Assembly: GCF_029433105.1 (NCBI RefSeq)
Contig: NZ_JARNTW010000011.1
Coordinates: 170,598 to 234,597 of the forward strand
Length of the DNA: 64,000 nucleotides
DNA from: Runella sp. MFBS21
GTDB taxonomy: Bacteria; Bacteroidota; Bacteroidia; Cytophagales; Spirosomataceae
Direction: 5' to 3'
Positions 51,564 through 61,121 of this stretch are shown here, piece after piece. The notes beneath the pieces are model-generated. The model was not told the DNA's origin, did not search any database, and saw nothing but the letters and a program-made list of their open reading frames with translations. Position numbers and translations under genes: made by a program. Positions within the stretch are counted from its first letter, which is position 1. Each line of letters opens with the position of its first letter.

Positions 51564-54500
51564 ATGAAAAAACAAGTACCAATTCATCCTCTTCTCCGAC
51601 AAATCATGAGGATTACCTTATTACAATCCCTGCTGATTTGCGTAGGCATCTCGTTTGGACACGCCCATGATGCGTTTACGCAAGATTTACTCGACCGTGC
51701 TATCACGGTAAAAGTCGAAAATGCAGAAATCAGAAAAGTATTGGCTCAAATTGAAGGTCAAGCCAATGTTAAGTTTGTGTATAGCTCCAATAACATTCGG
51801 GCTAAGCGGCGAATCAGCGTGGCTGTGACTGAACGTAAACTTTCCGAAGTACTTTCTCAGGTGCTAAAACCTTTGAATATTTCGTATCGGGTCATTGGGG
51901 GGCAAATTATGCTCAATACTGAAGACGCAGAGCCGCTGCCGCCTACCACAAAAAACGTCGAAGCGGGAGAAGCTCCCGCTGACCAAATCGTAACAGGGAC
52001 TGTCACTGATGAAAGCGGGGCAGGGCTGCCAGGGGTAAGTATTCTGGTAAAGGGAACGCAGCGTGGTGCAACCACCGACCCAAATGGCAAGTACCGACTT
52101 GCGGTGGATAATGGTAGCGCTGTTTTGGTTTTTTCCTTTGTGGGTTATGTTTCACAGGAAATTGAGATAGGAAATAGGACAAACATTGACCTTACCCTCA
52201 AACCCGACCTGAAGGCATTGGAAGAAGTAGTAGTGGTGGGCTACGGTACGCAGAGTCGCCGCAATGTAACGGGTTCTGTTACGAAAGTAGATATGAAACA
52301 AATGGAAGGTCTGCCCAATACCAACGTTGCTCAAGCATTGCGCGGACGCGTAGCGGGCGTTCAGTTTTTGGATAATGGCCGTCCGGGACAGGGTGGAAGT
52401 ATTCTGGTTCGAGGACGACGCTCTATATCAGCGGGCAACAATCCATTGATCATTTTGGACGGCATTTTTTTTGAGGGGAGCCTCAACGACATCAATCCCG
52501 GCGATGTGGAGTCAATGGAAGTATTGAAAGATGCCTCGGCTACAGCCATTTATGGAGCCAGAGCGGCCAATGGCGTAATTCTGATTTCTTCAAAAAAGGG
52601 TACTACCGAAAAACCTACGATTCGTTTCAATACCTATTATGGGGTGTCTAATTGGAGTTATACCCCCAAATTGTTGACCCCCGAACGTTATATCCAAAAA
52701 ACACTGGATTGGCGCAGCCAAAGTGGGTTAGCCGCCGACCCATCCAAGATTGATGGCTATTTGACTGCCACTGAAGCCAAAAACTATGCCGCCGGAAACA
52801 CAGTTGACCCTTGGAAGGTAGCATCACAAACGGCGGGTATTCAAAATTTTGATTTGAGCGTATCGGGACGTTCGGGCAGAACCAATTATTTTATTTCGGG
52901 CAATTATAACAACGAAAAAGGCTTGATTTATAATGACAATGCCAAACGAATCAGTGTGCGCATCAACTTAGACAATCAAATCACTGATTGGCTCAAAGTC
53001 GGAGTGAATGCACAATATGCTGAACGTGATTTGTCTGGCAATGAGGCAGATATGAGTGTTGCTATGTGGACCTCCCCCTACAACGATATTTGGGCGGATG
53101 CAGCACAGACTGACCCCAAACCATTAGGTAATGAAGACGGTTTGGTAGGAAGTATTCTCTTGAATGCTATTATCAACAAAAATAGGGAAATTCAGCGCAA
53201 CCTTTTTGCCAATTTTTACAGTATCGTGGATATCCCGTTTGTCAAAGGGTTATCCTACCGCATCAATTATTCTCCCAACTATCGTTGGTATAACTTAGAT
53301 AATTTTAGCCCTATTTATGACCGAAACAGTCGAAAAGATTTGGGCAGTGCAAGCCGTCGTTCGGATTTAACCAATGCGTGGGTTTTGGAAAATATCCTGA
53401 CGTATAACAGGCAAATAGGCCAAGACCATAATTTCGATGTTACCCTGTTGTACGGCAGAAACCAAACCTATTCTGAATCGCTAATTGGAACGGGGAGTGA
53501 TTTCTCGGGAACAAGCGATGCCAACAATTGGAATAATTTATCGCTTGCCAAAGTGCAGACGTCTTCTACATCTGCCACCAAAGTTGATGCCATTTCTTCG
53601 ATGGCCCGTTTGAATTATCGCTTTATGGATAAGTATTTGCTTACGCTTACAGCACGCAGAGATGGTAATTCGGTTTTTGGAGCTAACAATAAATTTGGTG
53701 TATTTCCTTCAGCAGCCGTGGCGTGGATTGCCTCAGAAGAGCCGTTTTTGAAGCAAATTCCTGCCGTTAATTTGTTGAAACTAAGATTATCTTACGGTTC
53801 AGTGGGCAATCAGGCCATTTCAGCCTATCAATCCTTAACTCGTCAGGGGCAAGTCCAATATGTTTATGGAGACGGAGGAGCTACGTCAATAGGGCTCTTT
53901 CCTGCCAACTTAGCCAATCCAAACTTGGGCTGGGAAACGACCACAACCACCAACTTTGCCATAGATTTTGAAGTTTTAAAGGGTAGAATCGGGGGGACAA
54001 TGGAATACTACAACATGGACACAAAAGACCTACTACTTACTCGTCAGCTACCCGGCCCCACGGGATTTTCCTCCATATTGACCAATGTAGGTGCAACCAA
54101 CAATAAAGGGTTTGAATTGACCTTAAACACGGTCAACGTGCAAAAAGGGAAGTTAGAATGGAGTAGTAACATCGCCTTTTCTACTAACAAAAACAAGATT
54201 GTACACATCTATCAGAGTGACGCTAATGGTGACGGGATTGAAGACAATGACCTTGCGAATAAATGGTTTATCGGGCAACCAATTTCCGTTGCTTATGATT
54301 ACAAAATTGATGGTGTTTATCAGGTCGGTGATCAAATTCCCACTGGTCAGAAAGCAGGTTTTTTTAGAATGCAAGACGCCAACGGTGATGGTAAAATTGA
54401 TGTCAATGACCGTCAGGTATTGGGAACACTGGAACCAAAATATCGATGGAATATAACAAATGCAATTCGTTATGGGCAATTTAATCTGATGATGTCAATA

Positions 54501-54914
54501 AATGCCTTGCAGGGATGGATCAATACCAACAACCTGCTTGCATTGGATAATGCTGCTGGCGGCAGTGGACTCGGCAATTTCCCTGGCCGTGCTGCCAATT
54601 TTTTAGACGTTGGCTGGTGGACTGCTGAAAATAAATCCAATACCCGTTCTTCTTTGGTTTATACCAATCCTTTTGGTCATGCTTACTACCAATCCCGTGA
54701 CTTTGTCAGAATTCAGGAAGTTTCCTTGTCTTACGACTTGCCTCGTTCGGTGCTTAATCGACTGAAAATGAGTAGCGTAAAAGCCTATTTAAGTGGACGT
54801 AACCTCTACACCTTCACAGAATGGCAAGCAATGGATCCAGAAAGTGGCCAAGGTAGTCGTGGGGCTTTCCCAACTCCTCGCACTATTTCGGTAGGTTTAA
54901 ACTTAGGTTTTTAA
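51564..54914 (+). CDS. SusC-like TonB-dependent transporter with N-terminal STN domain
   Basis: The protein has about 1116 residues from the ATG at 51564; a TTG 42 bases earlier only extends the frame into the structured leader. A signal peptide is followed by an STN domain (about 43-112, ITVKVENAEIRKVLAQIEGQANVKFVYSS). A carboxypeptidase-D-like sandwich begins at VTGTVTDESGAGLPGVSILVKG. The LEEVVVVGYGTQSRRNVTGSV segment, the plug hallmark DVESMEVLKDASATAIYGARAANG, and a barrel ending SVGLNLGF complete it. The STN domain links it to the FecR and sigma genes upstream. SusD follows 22 bases later. Confidence 0.95.
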   Translation: MKKQVPIHPLLRQIMRITLLQSLLICVGISFGHAHDAFTQDLLDRAITVKVENAEIRKVLAQIEGQANVKFVYSSNNIRAKRRISVAVTERKLSEVLSQVLKPLNISYRVIGGQIMLNTEDAEPLPPTTKNVEAGEAPADQIVTGTVTDESGAGLPGVSILVKGTQRGATTDPNGKYRLAVDNGSAVLVFSFVGYVSQEIEIGNRTNIDLTLKPDLKALEEVVVVGYGTQSRRNVTGSVTKVDMKQMEGLPNTNVAQALRGRVAGVQFLDNGRPGQGGSILVRGRRSISAGNNPLIILDGIFFEGSLNDINPGDVESMEVLKDASATAIYGARAANGVILISSKKGTTEKPTIRFNTYYGVSNWSYTPKLLTPERYIQKTLDWRSQSGLAADPSKIDGYLTATEAKNYAAGNTVDPWKVASQTAGIQNFDLSVSGRSGRTNYFISGNYNNEKGLIYNDNAKRISVRINLDNQITDWLKVGVNAQYAERDLSGNEADMSVAMWTSPYNDIWADAAQTDPKPLGNEDGLVGSILLNAIINKNREIQRNLFANFYSIVDIPFVKGLSYRINYSPNYRWYNLDNFSPIYDRNSRKDLGSASRRSDLTNAWVLENILTYNRQIGQDHNFDVTLLYGRNQTYSESLIGTGSDFSGTSDANNWNNLSLAKVQTSSTSATKVDAISSMARLNYRFMDKYLLTLTARRDGNSVFGANNKFGVFPSAAVAWIASEEPFLKQIPAVNLLKLRLSYGSVGNQAISAYQSLTRQGQVQYVYGDGGATSIGLFPANLANPNLGWETTTTTNFAIDFEVLKGRIGGTMEYYNMDTKDLLLTRQLPGPTGFSSILTNVGATNNKGFELTLNTVNVQKGKLEWSSNIAFSTNKNKIVHIYQSDANGDGIEDNDLANKWFIGQPISVAYDYKIDGVYQVGDQIPTGQKAGFFRMQDANGDGKIDVNDRQVLGTLEPKYRWNITNAIRYGQFNLMMSINALQGWINTNNLLALDNAAGGSGLGNFPGRAANFLDVGWWTAENKSNTRSSLVYTNPFGHAYYQSRDFVRIQEVSLSYDLPRSVLNRLKMSSVKAYLSGRNLYTFTEWQAMDPESGQGSRGAFPTPRTISVGLNLGF

Positions 54915-54936
54915 TCTTATTTCAAACGACAAAAAC

Positions 54937-56553
54937 ATGAAAAGAATCACATATAAATCCATAAAAGGATTTTTTTTACTGACAGCTCTTTTATTTTCTC
55001 AAGCGTGCGATGAGTCAGTTTTAGATGAAAAACCACTCTCATTTCTATCACCTGATGTAACGTTGGTATCTAATGCTGGATTCCAAAGCGCCATCACTGC
55101 CTTGCACCAAGCTGTACGTGAAGTGGCGGGAGTTGACGACCAAAACGCCTATTGGTCAGTTTATTTCGGAACGGATTTGGGCTCAATCGGTGTGAGAGAT
55201 GCTTATCTCAGAAACTACGAGACCCAGCTCACCCCGACCTTTATGGGAGTCAATCATTTTTGGGATTGGGGCTATTTGAATTTATTGCCGAGAGCAAATC
55301 AAATCATTGACTATGCTCAGCGGCCTACGGCGGTTTGGGCCGATGAAAAGCAAAAAAATGCGGTAATAGCTGAAGCTCGTTTTTTCAGAGCTTATGCCCA
55401 CAATATGCTCACAAATTTGTACGGCGATGTAGTAATTGCAGATAAATTAGCCACCGAACCCAAGGTGGATTATCAACGAAATAAGCGCAAAGAGGTTTTA
55501 GAGTTTGCCAAAGCCGATTTGGAGTTTGCCTCACAATGGCTGCCACTTACCGAGCCTCAACCCGGTCGAATTGTCAAAAGTGCGGCTGATCATTTGCTTA
55601 CGGAAGTAAATATCAGTTTGGGAAATTACGACAAAGCGATTGAGACAGCTACGGCAGTTATTTCCTCGGGGCGTAATCAACTGATGACCCAACGTTTTGG
55701 AACACAAAAAAACCTGCCGGGGGATGTATATTCCGATTTGTGGAAAGATGGGAATCAAAATCGCTCAGGGGGCAATTTAGAAAATTTGTGGGTCATTCAG
55801 TACGAGTTTCAAACCCCCGGCGGTGTGACATCGTCGGGAAACGGTCGAAATTGGTTGCGTTGCTGGGGTGCACGGTATTTCGATGCCAAAGACCCTGACA
55901 ATGCTTCAGGTATGGTGATTGCTGATAGTTTAGGGCGTGGAGTAAGCTGGATGCGACCCAGCAACCACATTTTATACGATATTTGGAAAGATGACCCCAA
56001 TGACATGCGCAATTCCGAATACAATATCCGTCGGAAGTGGTACTACAATAATCCCGCTTCTAAGTATTTTCTGAAAGAGGTTAAATTTCACGCAAATCTT
56101 GATACGCTTTATCATATATATCCTGCGTTTAGGAAAGTAGAAGGACTTTCGCTGGCGGGGGCAACCAATGGCCGTACTTTCAACGACTGGCCCATGATGC
56201 GCCTAGCCGAAACCTACCTTTTGAGAGCAGAAGCATATCTGATGAAAGGAGATAAACAAAAAGCCGCCGAAGATATCAATGTGGTGAGGGGGCGTGCCAA
56301 GGCTAAACCCGTAGCGGCAGCCCAAGTGGATTTGGATTATATTCTTGATGAGCGTTTACGGGAACTTATCGTAGAAGAACCCCGCCGCTTGACTCTCAGC
56401 CGCATGGGGAAACTGGTGGAGCGAACCAAAAAATACAATGGATTTGCTACCACGACAAGCACCATTCAGGCCAAAAATGAGTTATTCCCTATTCCGCAAA
56501 AATTCATAGATGCCAACTTTGGGGCAAAAGTCCCTCAGAATCCAGGGTATTAA
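54937..56553 (+). CDS. SusD/RagB-like surface lipoprotein
   Basis: The 538-residue lipoprotein pairs with the preceding SusC. The signal ends SQAC, so Cys24 is the likely lipidation site. Family features include EARFFRAYAHNMLTNLYGDVVI, the RLAETYLLRAEAYLMKGDKQKAAEDINVVRGRAKAKP repeat, and RELIVEEPRRLTLSRMGKLVERTKKYNG. It is closely related to the SusD at 24959-26671, more so than to the two SusD-like_2 proteins in the window. No hydrolase lies directly behind it; the DUF1080 cluster upstream may supply the enzymes for its substrate. A strong terminator follows. Confidence 0.95.
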   Translation: MKRITYKSIKGFFLLTALLFSQACDESVLDEKPLSFLSPDVTLVSNAGFQSAITALHQAVREVAGVDDQNAYWSVYFGTDLGSIGVRDAYLRNYETQLTPTFMGVNHFWDWGYLNLLPRANQIIDYAQRPTAVWADEKQKNAVIAEARFFRAYAHNMLTNLYGDVVIADKLATEPKVDYQRNKRKEVLEFAKADLEFASQWLPLTEPQPGRIVKSAADHLLTEVNISLGNYDKAIETATAVISSGRNQLMTQRFGTQKNLPGDVYSDLWKDGNQNRSGGNLENLWVIQYEFQTPGGVTSSGNGRNWLRCWGARYFDAKDPDNASGMVIADSLGRGVSWMRPSNHILYDIWKDDPNDMRNSEYNIRRKWYYNNPASKYFLKEVKFHANLDTLYHIYPAFRKVEGLSLAGATNGRTFNDWPMMRLAETYLLRAEAYLMKGDKQKAAEDINVVRGRAKAKPVAAAQVDLDYILDERLRELIVEEPRRLTLSRMGKLVERTKKYNGFATTTSTIQAKNELFPIPQKFIDANFGAKVPQNPGY

Positions 56554-56616
56554 AGAAGGGAATAAACCCCAAGTGCCCTTGGCTTATTTTAAAGAACAAC
56601 ATAGGGTAACGAATAG

Positions 56617-56666
56617 AAAACAAGATAGGTGAAGTTAGGTTTATTACTTCGTCTATCTTGTTTTTT
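56617..56666 (+). terminator. Terminator after the second sigma-controlled susCD
   Basis: A 19-bp stem with two G.U pairs pairs 56617-56635 with 56646-56664 (arms beginning AAAACAAGATAG and ending CTATCTTGTTTT). It has a 10-base loop and a T tail. The A residues on the left also allow use from the minus strand. Confidence 0.87.
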
Positions 56667-56760
56667 ATTGCCCTGAATGAGCTGTTTTTCAAGTGTTTTG
56701 GTATTTTAAAAATAAAAACTATTTTAGGGATTGGGCGATTAAGCAGATCATTATTTTTTG

Positions 56761-56904
56761 TTGACTACCGCCAAAACCGTTGCCCTTGACTTCAAAAATA
56801 GGAAGTACAAACGCATAACAGATGCCATCACGGGTGAAACCGTTAATAGCAATCAGCTCAAAATAGCTACCATAGGTGGACTTTGGCTACGTGCCCAAAA
56901 ATAG
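56761..56904 (+). pseudogene. Possible C-terminal remnant of a hydrolase-type protein
   Basis: A 47-codon frame reads VALDFKNRKYKRITDAITG...KIATIGGLWLRAQK and then stops. The pattern of short strands with a late aromatic strand resembles the closing beta-sandwich of some glycoside hydrolases, but no family was identified. There is no ATG, and nothing in frame upstream supports an intact gene, so it is best read as a leftover of a deleted gene. A chance open frame is also possible. Confidence 0.25.
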
Positions 56905-56989
56905 GCGATGAATAGGTTTTTACTTAGGTTTGTCTGCTCTCGGGCATTACGAAACTCATTACTCAGTTGCATGAGCGCGGCACTGTTTA

Positions 56990-57853
56990 TCAATAATAGG
57001 CTTTTTGGTATTGAAGAGGACTGCTGCCCATTATACTTTTAAAGTACTTATTGAAGTTCGAAAACGTATGAAATCCACTTTCGAAACAAACTTGGGCAAT
57101 GCTTAGCTTTTGCTCTCTCAACAATTTACATGCTTGCCCAACTCGTAGCTCAAGCAAAAATTGAGAGTATGTTTTTCGGCTGCGGCTTTTAAAATAACGA
57201 CAAAATGAACTTGGACTAATATTGGCCACTTCGGCTATTTTTTCTATCGTAATTTTTTGTTGAAAATGAGCTAATGAGTACGCATAAATACGATTGATAC
57301 GGTCAGTATCCTCTTCATCAAACTGGATTGACTCATGCATACTGGAAAGTAATTCATGGTCGTCGCATTGAGAAAGTAAATCAAGCGCTTGGTACAATGT
57401 CATAATCCGATTTACGGATACTTGATTGAGAAGTGTTGGCAATAGTTGGGCAACTTTTTCTTTATGAATTCCTGAGAAACGAATCCCATGTTTGGCACGC
57501 TGTAGCAACTCAGCGATGGCTTGATTTTCGGGCAGAGAAAGAAACGTATCACCCCAAAAATTGTCTTGAAAATGAACTACAACCGCTTTGGCCAAAAGGT
57601 TACTGCTTCCCTGAAAATATTCCTCGTCACATCTCCAATAATGAGGTAGGTTTGAACCAATTAACAAAACATCCCCACTTTCGAAATGACGTATGCTATT
57701 GCCAACAAACTGGGTACCTGAGCCATTGACAATATAGACCAATTCCGATTCAGGATGATAATGCCAACGATTATAAAAATACGGAACCTCGTCCTGACGA
57801 ACACTAAACGACTGAGCTAAGTCCTTTGAAACTTTCAACAATTGAGGCTTCAT
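56990..57853 (-). CDS. AraC-family transcriptional regulator, paralogue of the 42136-43005 gene
   Basis: The 287-residue protein has the cupin-like sensor (about 20-110: HYHPESELVYIVNGSGTQFVGNSIRHFESGDVLLIGSNLPHYW) and the C-terminal AraC helix-turn-helix pair (about 185-285: IEKIAEVANISPSSFCRYFKSRSRKTYSQFLLELRVGQACKLL). Alignment by eye with the other AraC protein is continuous over the whole length, including PYF.N.WH.HPE.EL. and LPHYW. It is convergent with susD and transcribed away from an apparently degraded region. Its target may be its own promoter or the DUF1080 operon. Confidence 0.92.
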   Translation of the reverse strand: MKPQLLKVSKDLAQSFSVRQDEVPYFYNRWHYHPESELVYIVNGSGTQFVGNSIRHFESGDVLLIGSNLPHYWRCDEEYFQGSSNLLAKAVVVHFQDNFWGDTFLSLPENQAIAELLQRAKHGIRFSGIHKEKVAQLLPTLLNQVSVNRIMTLYQALDLLSQCDDHELLSSMHESIQFDEEDTDRINRIYAYSLAHFQQKITIEKIAEVANISPSSFCRYFKSRSRKTYSQFLLELRVGQACKLLREQKLSIAQVCFESGFHTFSNFNKYFKSIMGSSPLQYQKAYY

Positions 57854-58507
57854 TGAAATATAATTACAAATTATTAAAATATTTTATTGAATAAATGCCA
57901 AAATAATGGTAAATATTGCTAAAACAGATGAATATATACTTGAAAAGTTCTAGTTTTTTTGTCGAAAACGTATCAGGTACTTTCCACCACTTCTAAATAA
58001 TACAAAATGTCTGGCAGTACCTACCATCATACCACCTACTGAACGCTTACCATAAATCAAATTGTAAAAGAAAACAGCCACACCGTTTCAAGGGGGTTTA
58101 CTCCTACTGATACGGATAAAGGGAGACGATACCTGAAGATAACCGTCAACGGTAAAGCCTACAATCGTTGTTTCCCGTGGGTGATTTTACCTTTATATCT
58201 ACTGCTACTACAAACGGCCCTTATGTAATGGTTGCATGGCACACCTTTCTGCTTTAAGATGATAGGTTTTGTGATTTTTAAGGTTACTATTTATTACTTA
58301 CGATAATATTCAATTATCGTAAGTAATGATGGCAAGTTCGGTACAGTACACTTTGTACCAATAAAATCAGAAGCTTTGTCTGTAGAAACAAGGGCTTTGT
58401 GAGAATGTAATAAAGGCAGGTAATAAAGTGTTTTATAGGTGTCGATCAAAGTCCTGATTTCTATATTTTCTAAAAATCAGCCTCTTAACAACGAGAGATA
58501 CAGTTGC
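57854..58507. other. 654-base region without an intact gene
   Basis: The region holds the AraC upstream sequence, a 61-codon open stretch (58043-58228) containing RRYLKITVNGKAYNR with no start and no recognised family, and a perfect 15-bp inverted repeat at 58293-58327. Its look is that of decayed sequence between two functional blocks. Confidence 0.5.
58293..58327. repeat. Perfect 15-bp inverted repeat with 5-base spacer
   Basis: ATTACTTACGATAAT is followed by ATTCA and then by its exact reverse complement. It has no T run, so it is not an obvious terminator. It may be an operator, a recombination site, or a leftover of a mobile element. Confidence 0.7.
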
Positions 58508-59182
58508 TTACTCAAATAAATCTTTCTTCGAAAGTGGAATTTCTTTATCGCCTACTATCACACTTTTAGAACTGTATTTCTGAATTTTATCCTTATTCAC
58601 CACGAAGGCTCGGTGAGTTTGAATGAATTTTGTAGTAGGCAACAAATCAAGAATCTGAGAAATGGTCGAACGAGATTTGTAAATATTTTTATCGGTATGA
58701 AACAGTAAATAGTTACCTTCCGATTCGATATAATTGATGTCTTCCAACGGCAACTCGACCTTGTATTCTCCGTCTTTTACCAAAATAGAAGGCTTAGGTC
58801 TATCTGCATTCGCAGATTTTATAATTGCCAATTCGACCGAGGCAACTAAATCACTGTTTTTAAAAGGTTTTGTCAGGTACGAATAAGGTGAAGTAGCAAT
58901 CGCTTCACTGATCACTTTGGCGTTTTCGTAGGCGGTAAGATAGATGAAGGGGACTTTTTGTTTATTTTGAATAAGTTGCCCTAAGCTAATTCCATCCATT
59001 TCTCCATCGCCAAGATTGATGTCGAGGATAGCAAGATTAACCAATTCTTTATGGAGAATCGCCATCGCTGCGTCGGCATTTTTTGCTTCTAAAACCTGAT
59101 AACCATTTTCCTGTAGAATTTTTTTTGTTAACCTTCTGTTGAGAAAATCATCTTCTACAACCAAAATTACTTTTGAATTCAT
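58508..59182 (-). CDS. LytTR-type response regulator
   Basis: The 224-residue regulator has a receiver domain (about 1-120) with acidic residues 10-12, phosphoacceptor Asp54 in LAILDINLGDG, Thr83 and Lys105. A C-terminal LytTR DNA-binding domain (about 130-224) contains VELPLEDINYIESEGNYLLFHTDKNIYKSRSTISQIL and the typical FIQTHRAFVVNKDKIQKY. It begins one base after the histidine kinase stop codon and is co-transcribed with it. LytTR regulators in Bacteroidota often control surface or secreted proteins, and the nearby collagen-like and ricin-fold genes are candidate targets. Confidence 0.94.
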   Translation of the reverse strand: MNSKVILVVEDDFLNRRLTKKILQENGYQVLEAKNADAAMAILHKELVNLAILDINLGDGEMDGISLGQLIQNKQKVPFIYLTAYENAKVISEAIATSPYSYLTKPFKNSDLVASVELAIIKSANADRPKPSILVKDGEYKVELPLEDINYIESEGNYLLFHTDKNIYKSRSTISQILDLLPTTKFIQTHRAFVVNKDKIQKYSSKSVIVGDKEIPLSKKDLFE

Positions 59183-59183
59183 T

Positions 59184-60995
59184 TTAAAAATAGATTTTCA
59201 GTTCAAAACCTTCTTTAATTGATGCTTCAGTCTCGCCATTAAGTTGGTCTATCAATCCTTTCATGATTTCCACGCCAAGGCCTTTAGTTTCTACATTTTT
59301 AAAATCAAAGCCTTTTCCATTATCTATATATTGCATGCAATTTTTCTTTGTATTTTTATTTTGTGTGATTTCAATATTGATAATACCAGTTTTCTGGTTT
59401 TTAAAGGCGTGTTTCATGCTATTGCTGACCAATTCTACGATGATCAAACCTAATGGCAAAGCCTTTGTGATAGATAAAATTTCGATTTCACAAGTAATAA
59501 ATAAACTCACATTTTTCAATTTATTATCATATGAATCTTTGACGAGTTCAGAAAGATCGGTTACATATCGTTTTAAATCAACATCATTAACACTTTCCGA
59601 AACATTCAATTTTTTATGAAGTAAAGCAATCGAATGAATTCGATTTTGGTTACTCCTAATCAAGTCATCAATGTTGCTGTAATTAACAGACTCCTTCTGA
59701 ATTTCTAAGATGCTGATAACGTACTGCAAGTTGTTTTTTACTCGATGTTGTAATTCAGAAAGCAGAATTTGTTTTTGTTCAATCGTTTTTTCAATCTCAT
59801 CCTTCTGAAGACTTATTTCTCTGTTTTTATCTTTCAAAATAGCATTACCTCTTTGTTTTTGACGGTTATTGCGTATCAAGACCAATGACAGCAACCCTAA
59901 AAAAACAAGAGATCCGATGAGTGTATTCTGTCTGATGGAGTAATCGTAATCTTTTTTAGCTTCTTTTGAATCGCGCTCACGTTGTTTGATCGTATTTACA
60001 ATATTTTGCGTTTGAAAAATTCTAGAAGTAGTATAGAGGCTATCATTAGAAGCATTTACAATTTTTAGATAATTGATTGCTTTAGCTGGATTTTTTTGTT
60101 CGTAGATTTGAGCTAAAAGTTTGGCGGCGCTTATGGTTAGCACTAAGTTTTTGAATTGTCGGCCACCTTCTAAGGCTTTTTCTGCATAAAAAATAGCTGA
60201 GTCAGGTTGGTTCATTGCCTGAAAAACCCCCGCTAAATCAACCGACTGCTCAGATTCTAAAAAAGGATTGCCAAATTTGTTTGAGAAACTAATCGCAGTT
60301 CTTAAATAATGCAATGCCTGTGGGTAATTTTTGCGCTTTTTTTCTACTCTCCCCATCACGGCATTGGCATAGGATACCTCTATAGGGATGTTCAATTTTC
60401 GACAACTCGTATCGATTAGTTTGCCATAATACATGGCAGAGTCAAATTCATTTAGGTTTTCGTAAACCTCACCAAGATTATGGTAAATTAGCCATTTTCC
60501 GTTATTGGGAAGCGATTCGATTTCGGGGTGGTTTTTGGCTTTTAATAACCATTCTAATCGGTGTTGGCTATCTTGTTGTTTTTCGTAAACGAGGGCTATC
60601 AGATTATAAAAAACAATTTCCAGCTTGGGGTATTTTGCTTGACTTACCTGCAAGCCTTCGTAGGCGGTCTGCATACCGTTTTGCCAGTCACCTGTGATGG
60701 TTGAGACAAAGCTCAACGCCTGCAAAGACACCAATTCGCCATAAGTATAATTAAGTTTTCGGGCGAGGCGAATAGACTCCGTGGCATACACAACCGCTTG
60801 GCGGGGGTCTGTCATGGTATGATACCTGGCCAACTGCCACAAGCTAATCACCCGATTGGTGTCGTCAATAACCTCAGTCAAATTTTGTTTCAACCTATCT
60901 ACCTCTTTTGTAGGCAGACTAAGCGGTTGAGCGAAGCCAGAGGTAGCCAGAGCCGTGATTAGTAAAAGTAATATTTTAATGAGTTGGCTCGGCAT
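59184..60995 (-). CDS. TPR sensor histidine kinase (HisKA_2 type)
   Basis: The 603-residue kinase has a signal peptide (first about 22 residues) and a periplasmic sensor of tetratricopeptide-like repeats (about 50-310). A single membrane helix (about 357-374, NTLIGSLVFLGLLSLVLI) and a coiled-coil linker follow. The HisKA_2 dimerisation domain carries the phospho-accepting His417 in LLSELQHRVKNNLQYVISIL, and the HATPase domain has the N box around Asn526 and the G box DNGKGFDF. It signals to the LytTR regulator one base downstream. Confidence 0.94.
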   Translation of the reverse strand: MPSQLIKILLLLITALATSGFAQPLSLPTKEVDRLKQNLTEVIDDTNRVISLWQLARYHTMTDPRQAVVYATESIRLARKLNYTYGELVSLQALSFVSTITGDWQNGMQTAYEGLQVSQAKYPKLEIVFYNLIALVYEKQQDSQHRLEWLLKAKNHPEIESLPNNGKWLIYHNLGEVYENLNEFDSAMYYGKLIDTSCRKLNIPIEVSYANAVMGRVEKKRKNYPQALHYLRTAISFSNKFGNPFLESEQSVDLAGVFQAMNQPDSAIFYAEKALEGGRQFKNLVLTISAAKLLAQIYEQKNPAKAINYLKIVNASNDSLYTTSRIFQTQNIVNTIKQRERDSKEAKKDYDYSIRQNTLIGSLVFLGLLSLVLIRNNRQKQRGNAILKDKNREISLQKDEIEKTIEQKQILLSELQHRVKNNLQYVISILEIQKESVNYSNIDDLIRSNQNRIHSIALLHKKLNVSESVNDVDLKRYVTDLSELVKDSYDNKLKNVSLFITCEIEILSITKALPLGLIIVELVSNSMKHAFKNQKTGIINIEITQNKNTKKNCMQYIDNGKGFDFKNVETKGLGVEIMKGLIDQLNGETEASIKEGFELKIYF

Positions 60996-61006
60996 AATGG
61001 CTAAAG

Positions 61007-61040
61007 AACTTCCCGAAAGGGCTAAAACTTTCGGGAAGTT
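61007..61040 (-). terminator. Hairpin terminator between the collagen-like and kinase genes
   Basis: A perfect 13-bp stem (AACTTCCCGAAAG with CTTTCGGGAAGTT) has an 8-base loop, on the downstream side of the minus-strand collagen-like gene. Its T run is short, so termination may be incomplete and the kinase may be partly co-transcribed. Confidence 0.75.
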
Positions 61041-61121
61041 GATTTTATTTGCATAAATAAATCTTTCTGTAAACTTAACACAAAATTGTATTCATTTTAG
61101 TGGTTTACAGAGGTCTATTTA

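Larger units (their letters stand above)
56554..56989. other. Intergenic region with terminator and possible gene remnant
   Basis: This 436-base gap between convergent susD and AraC genes holds a terminator (56617-56666) and a 47-codon open stretch with coding character at 56761-56904. The remainder shows nothing recognisable. Confidence 0.6.
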
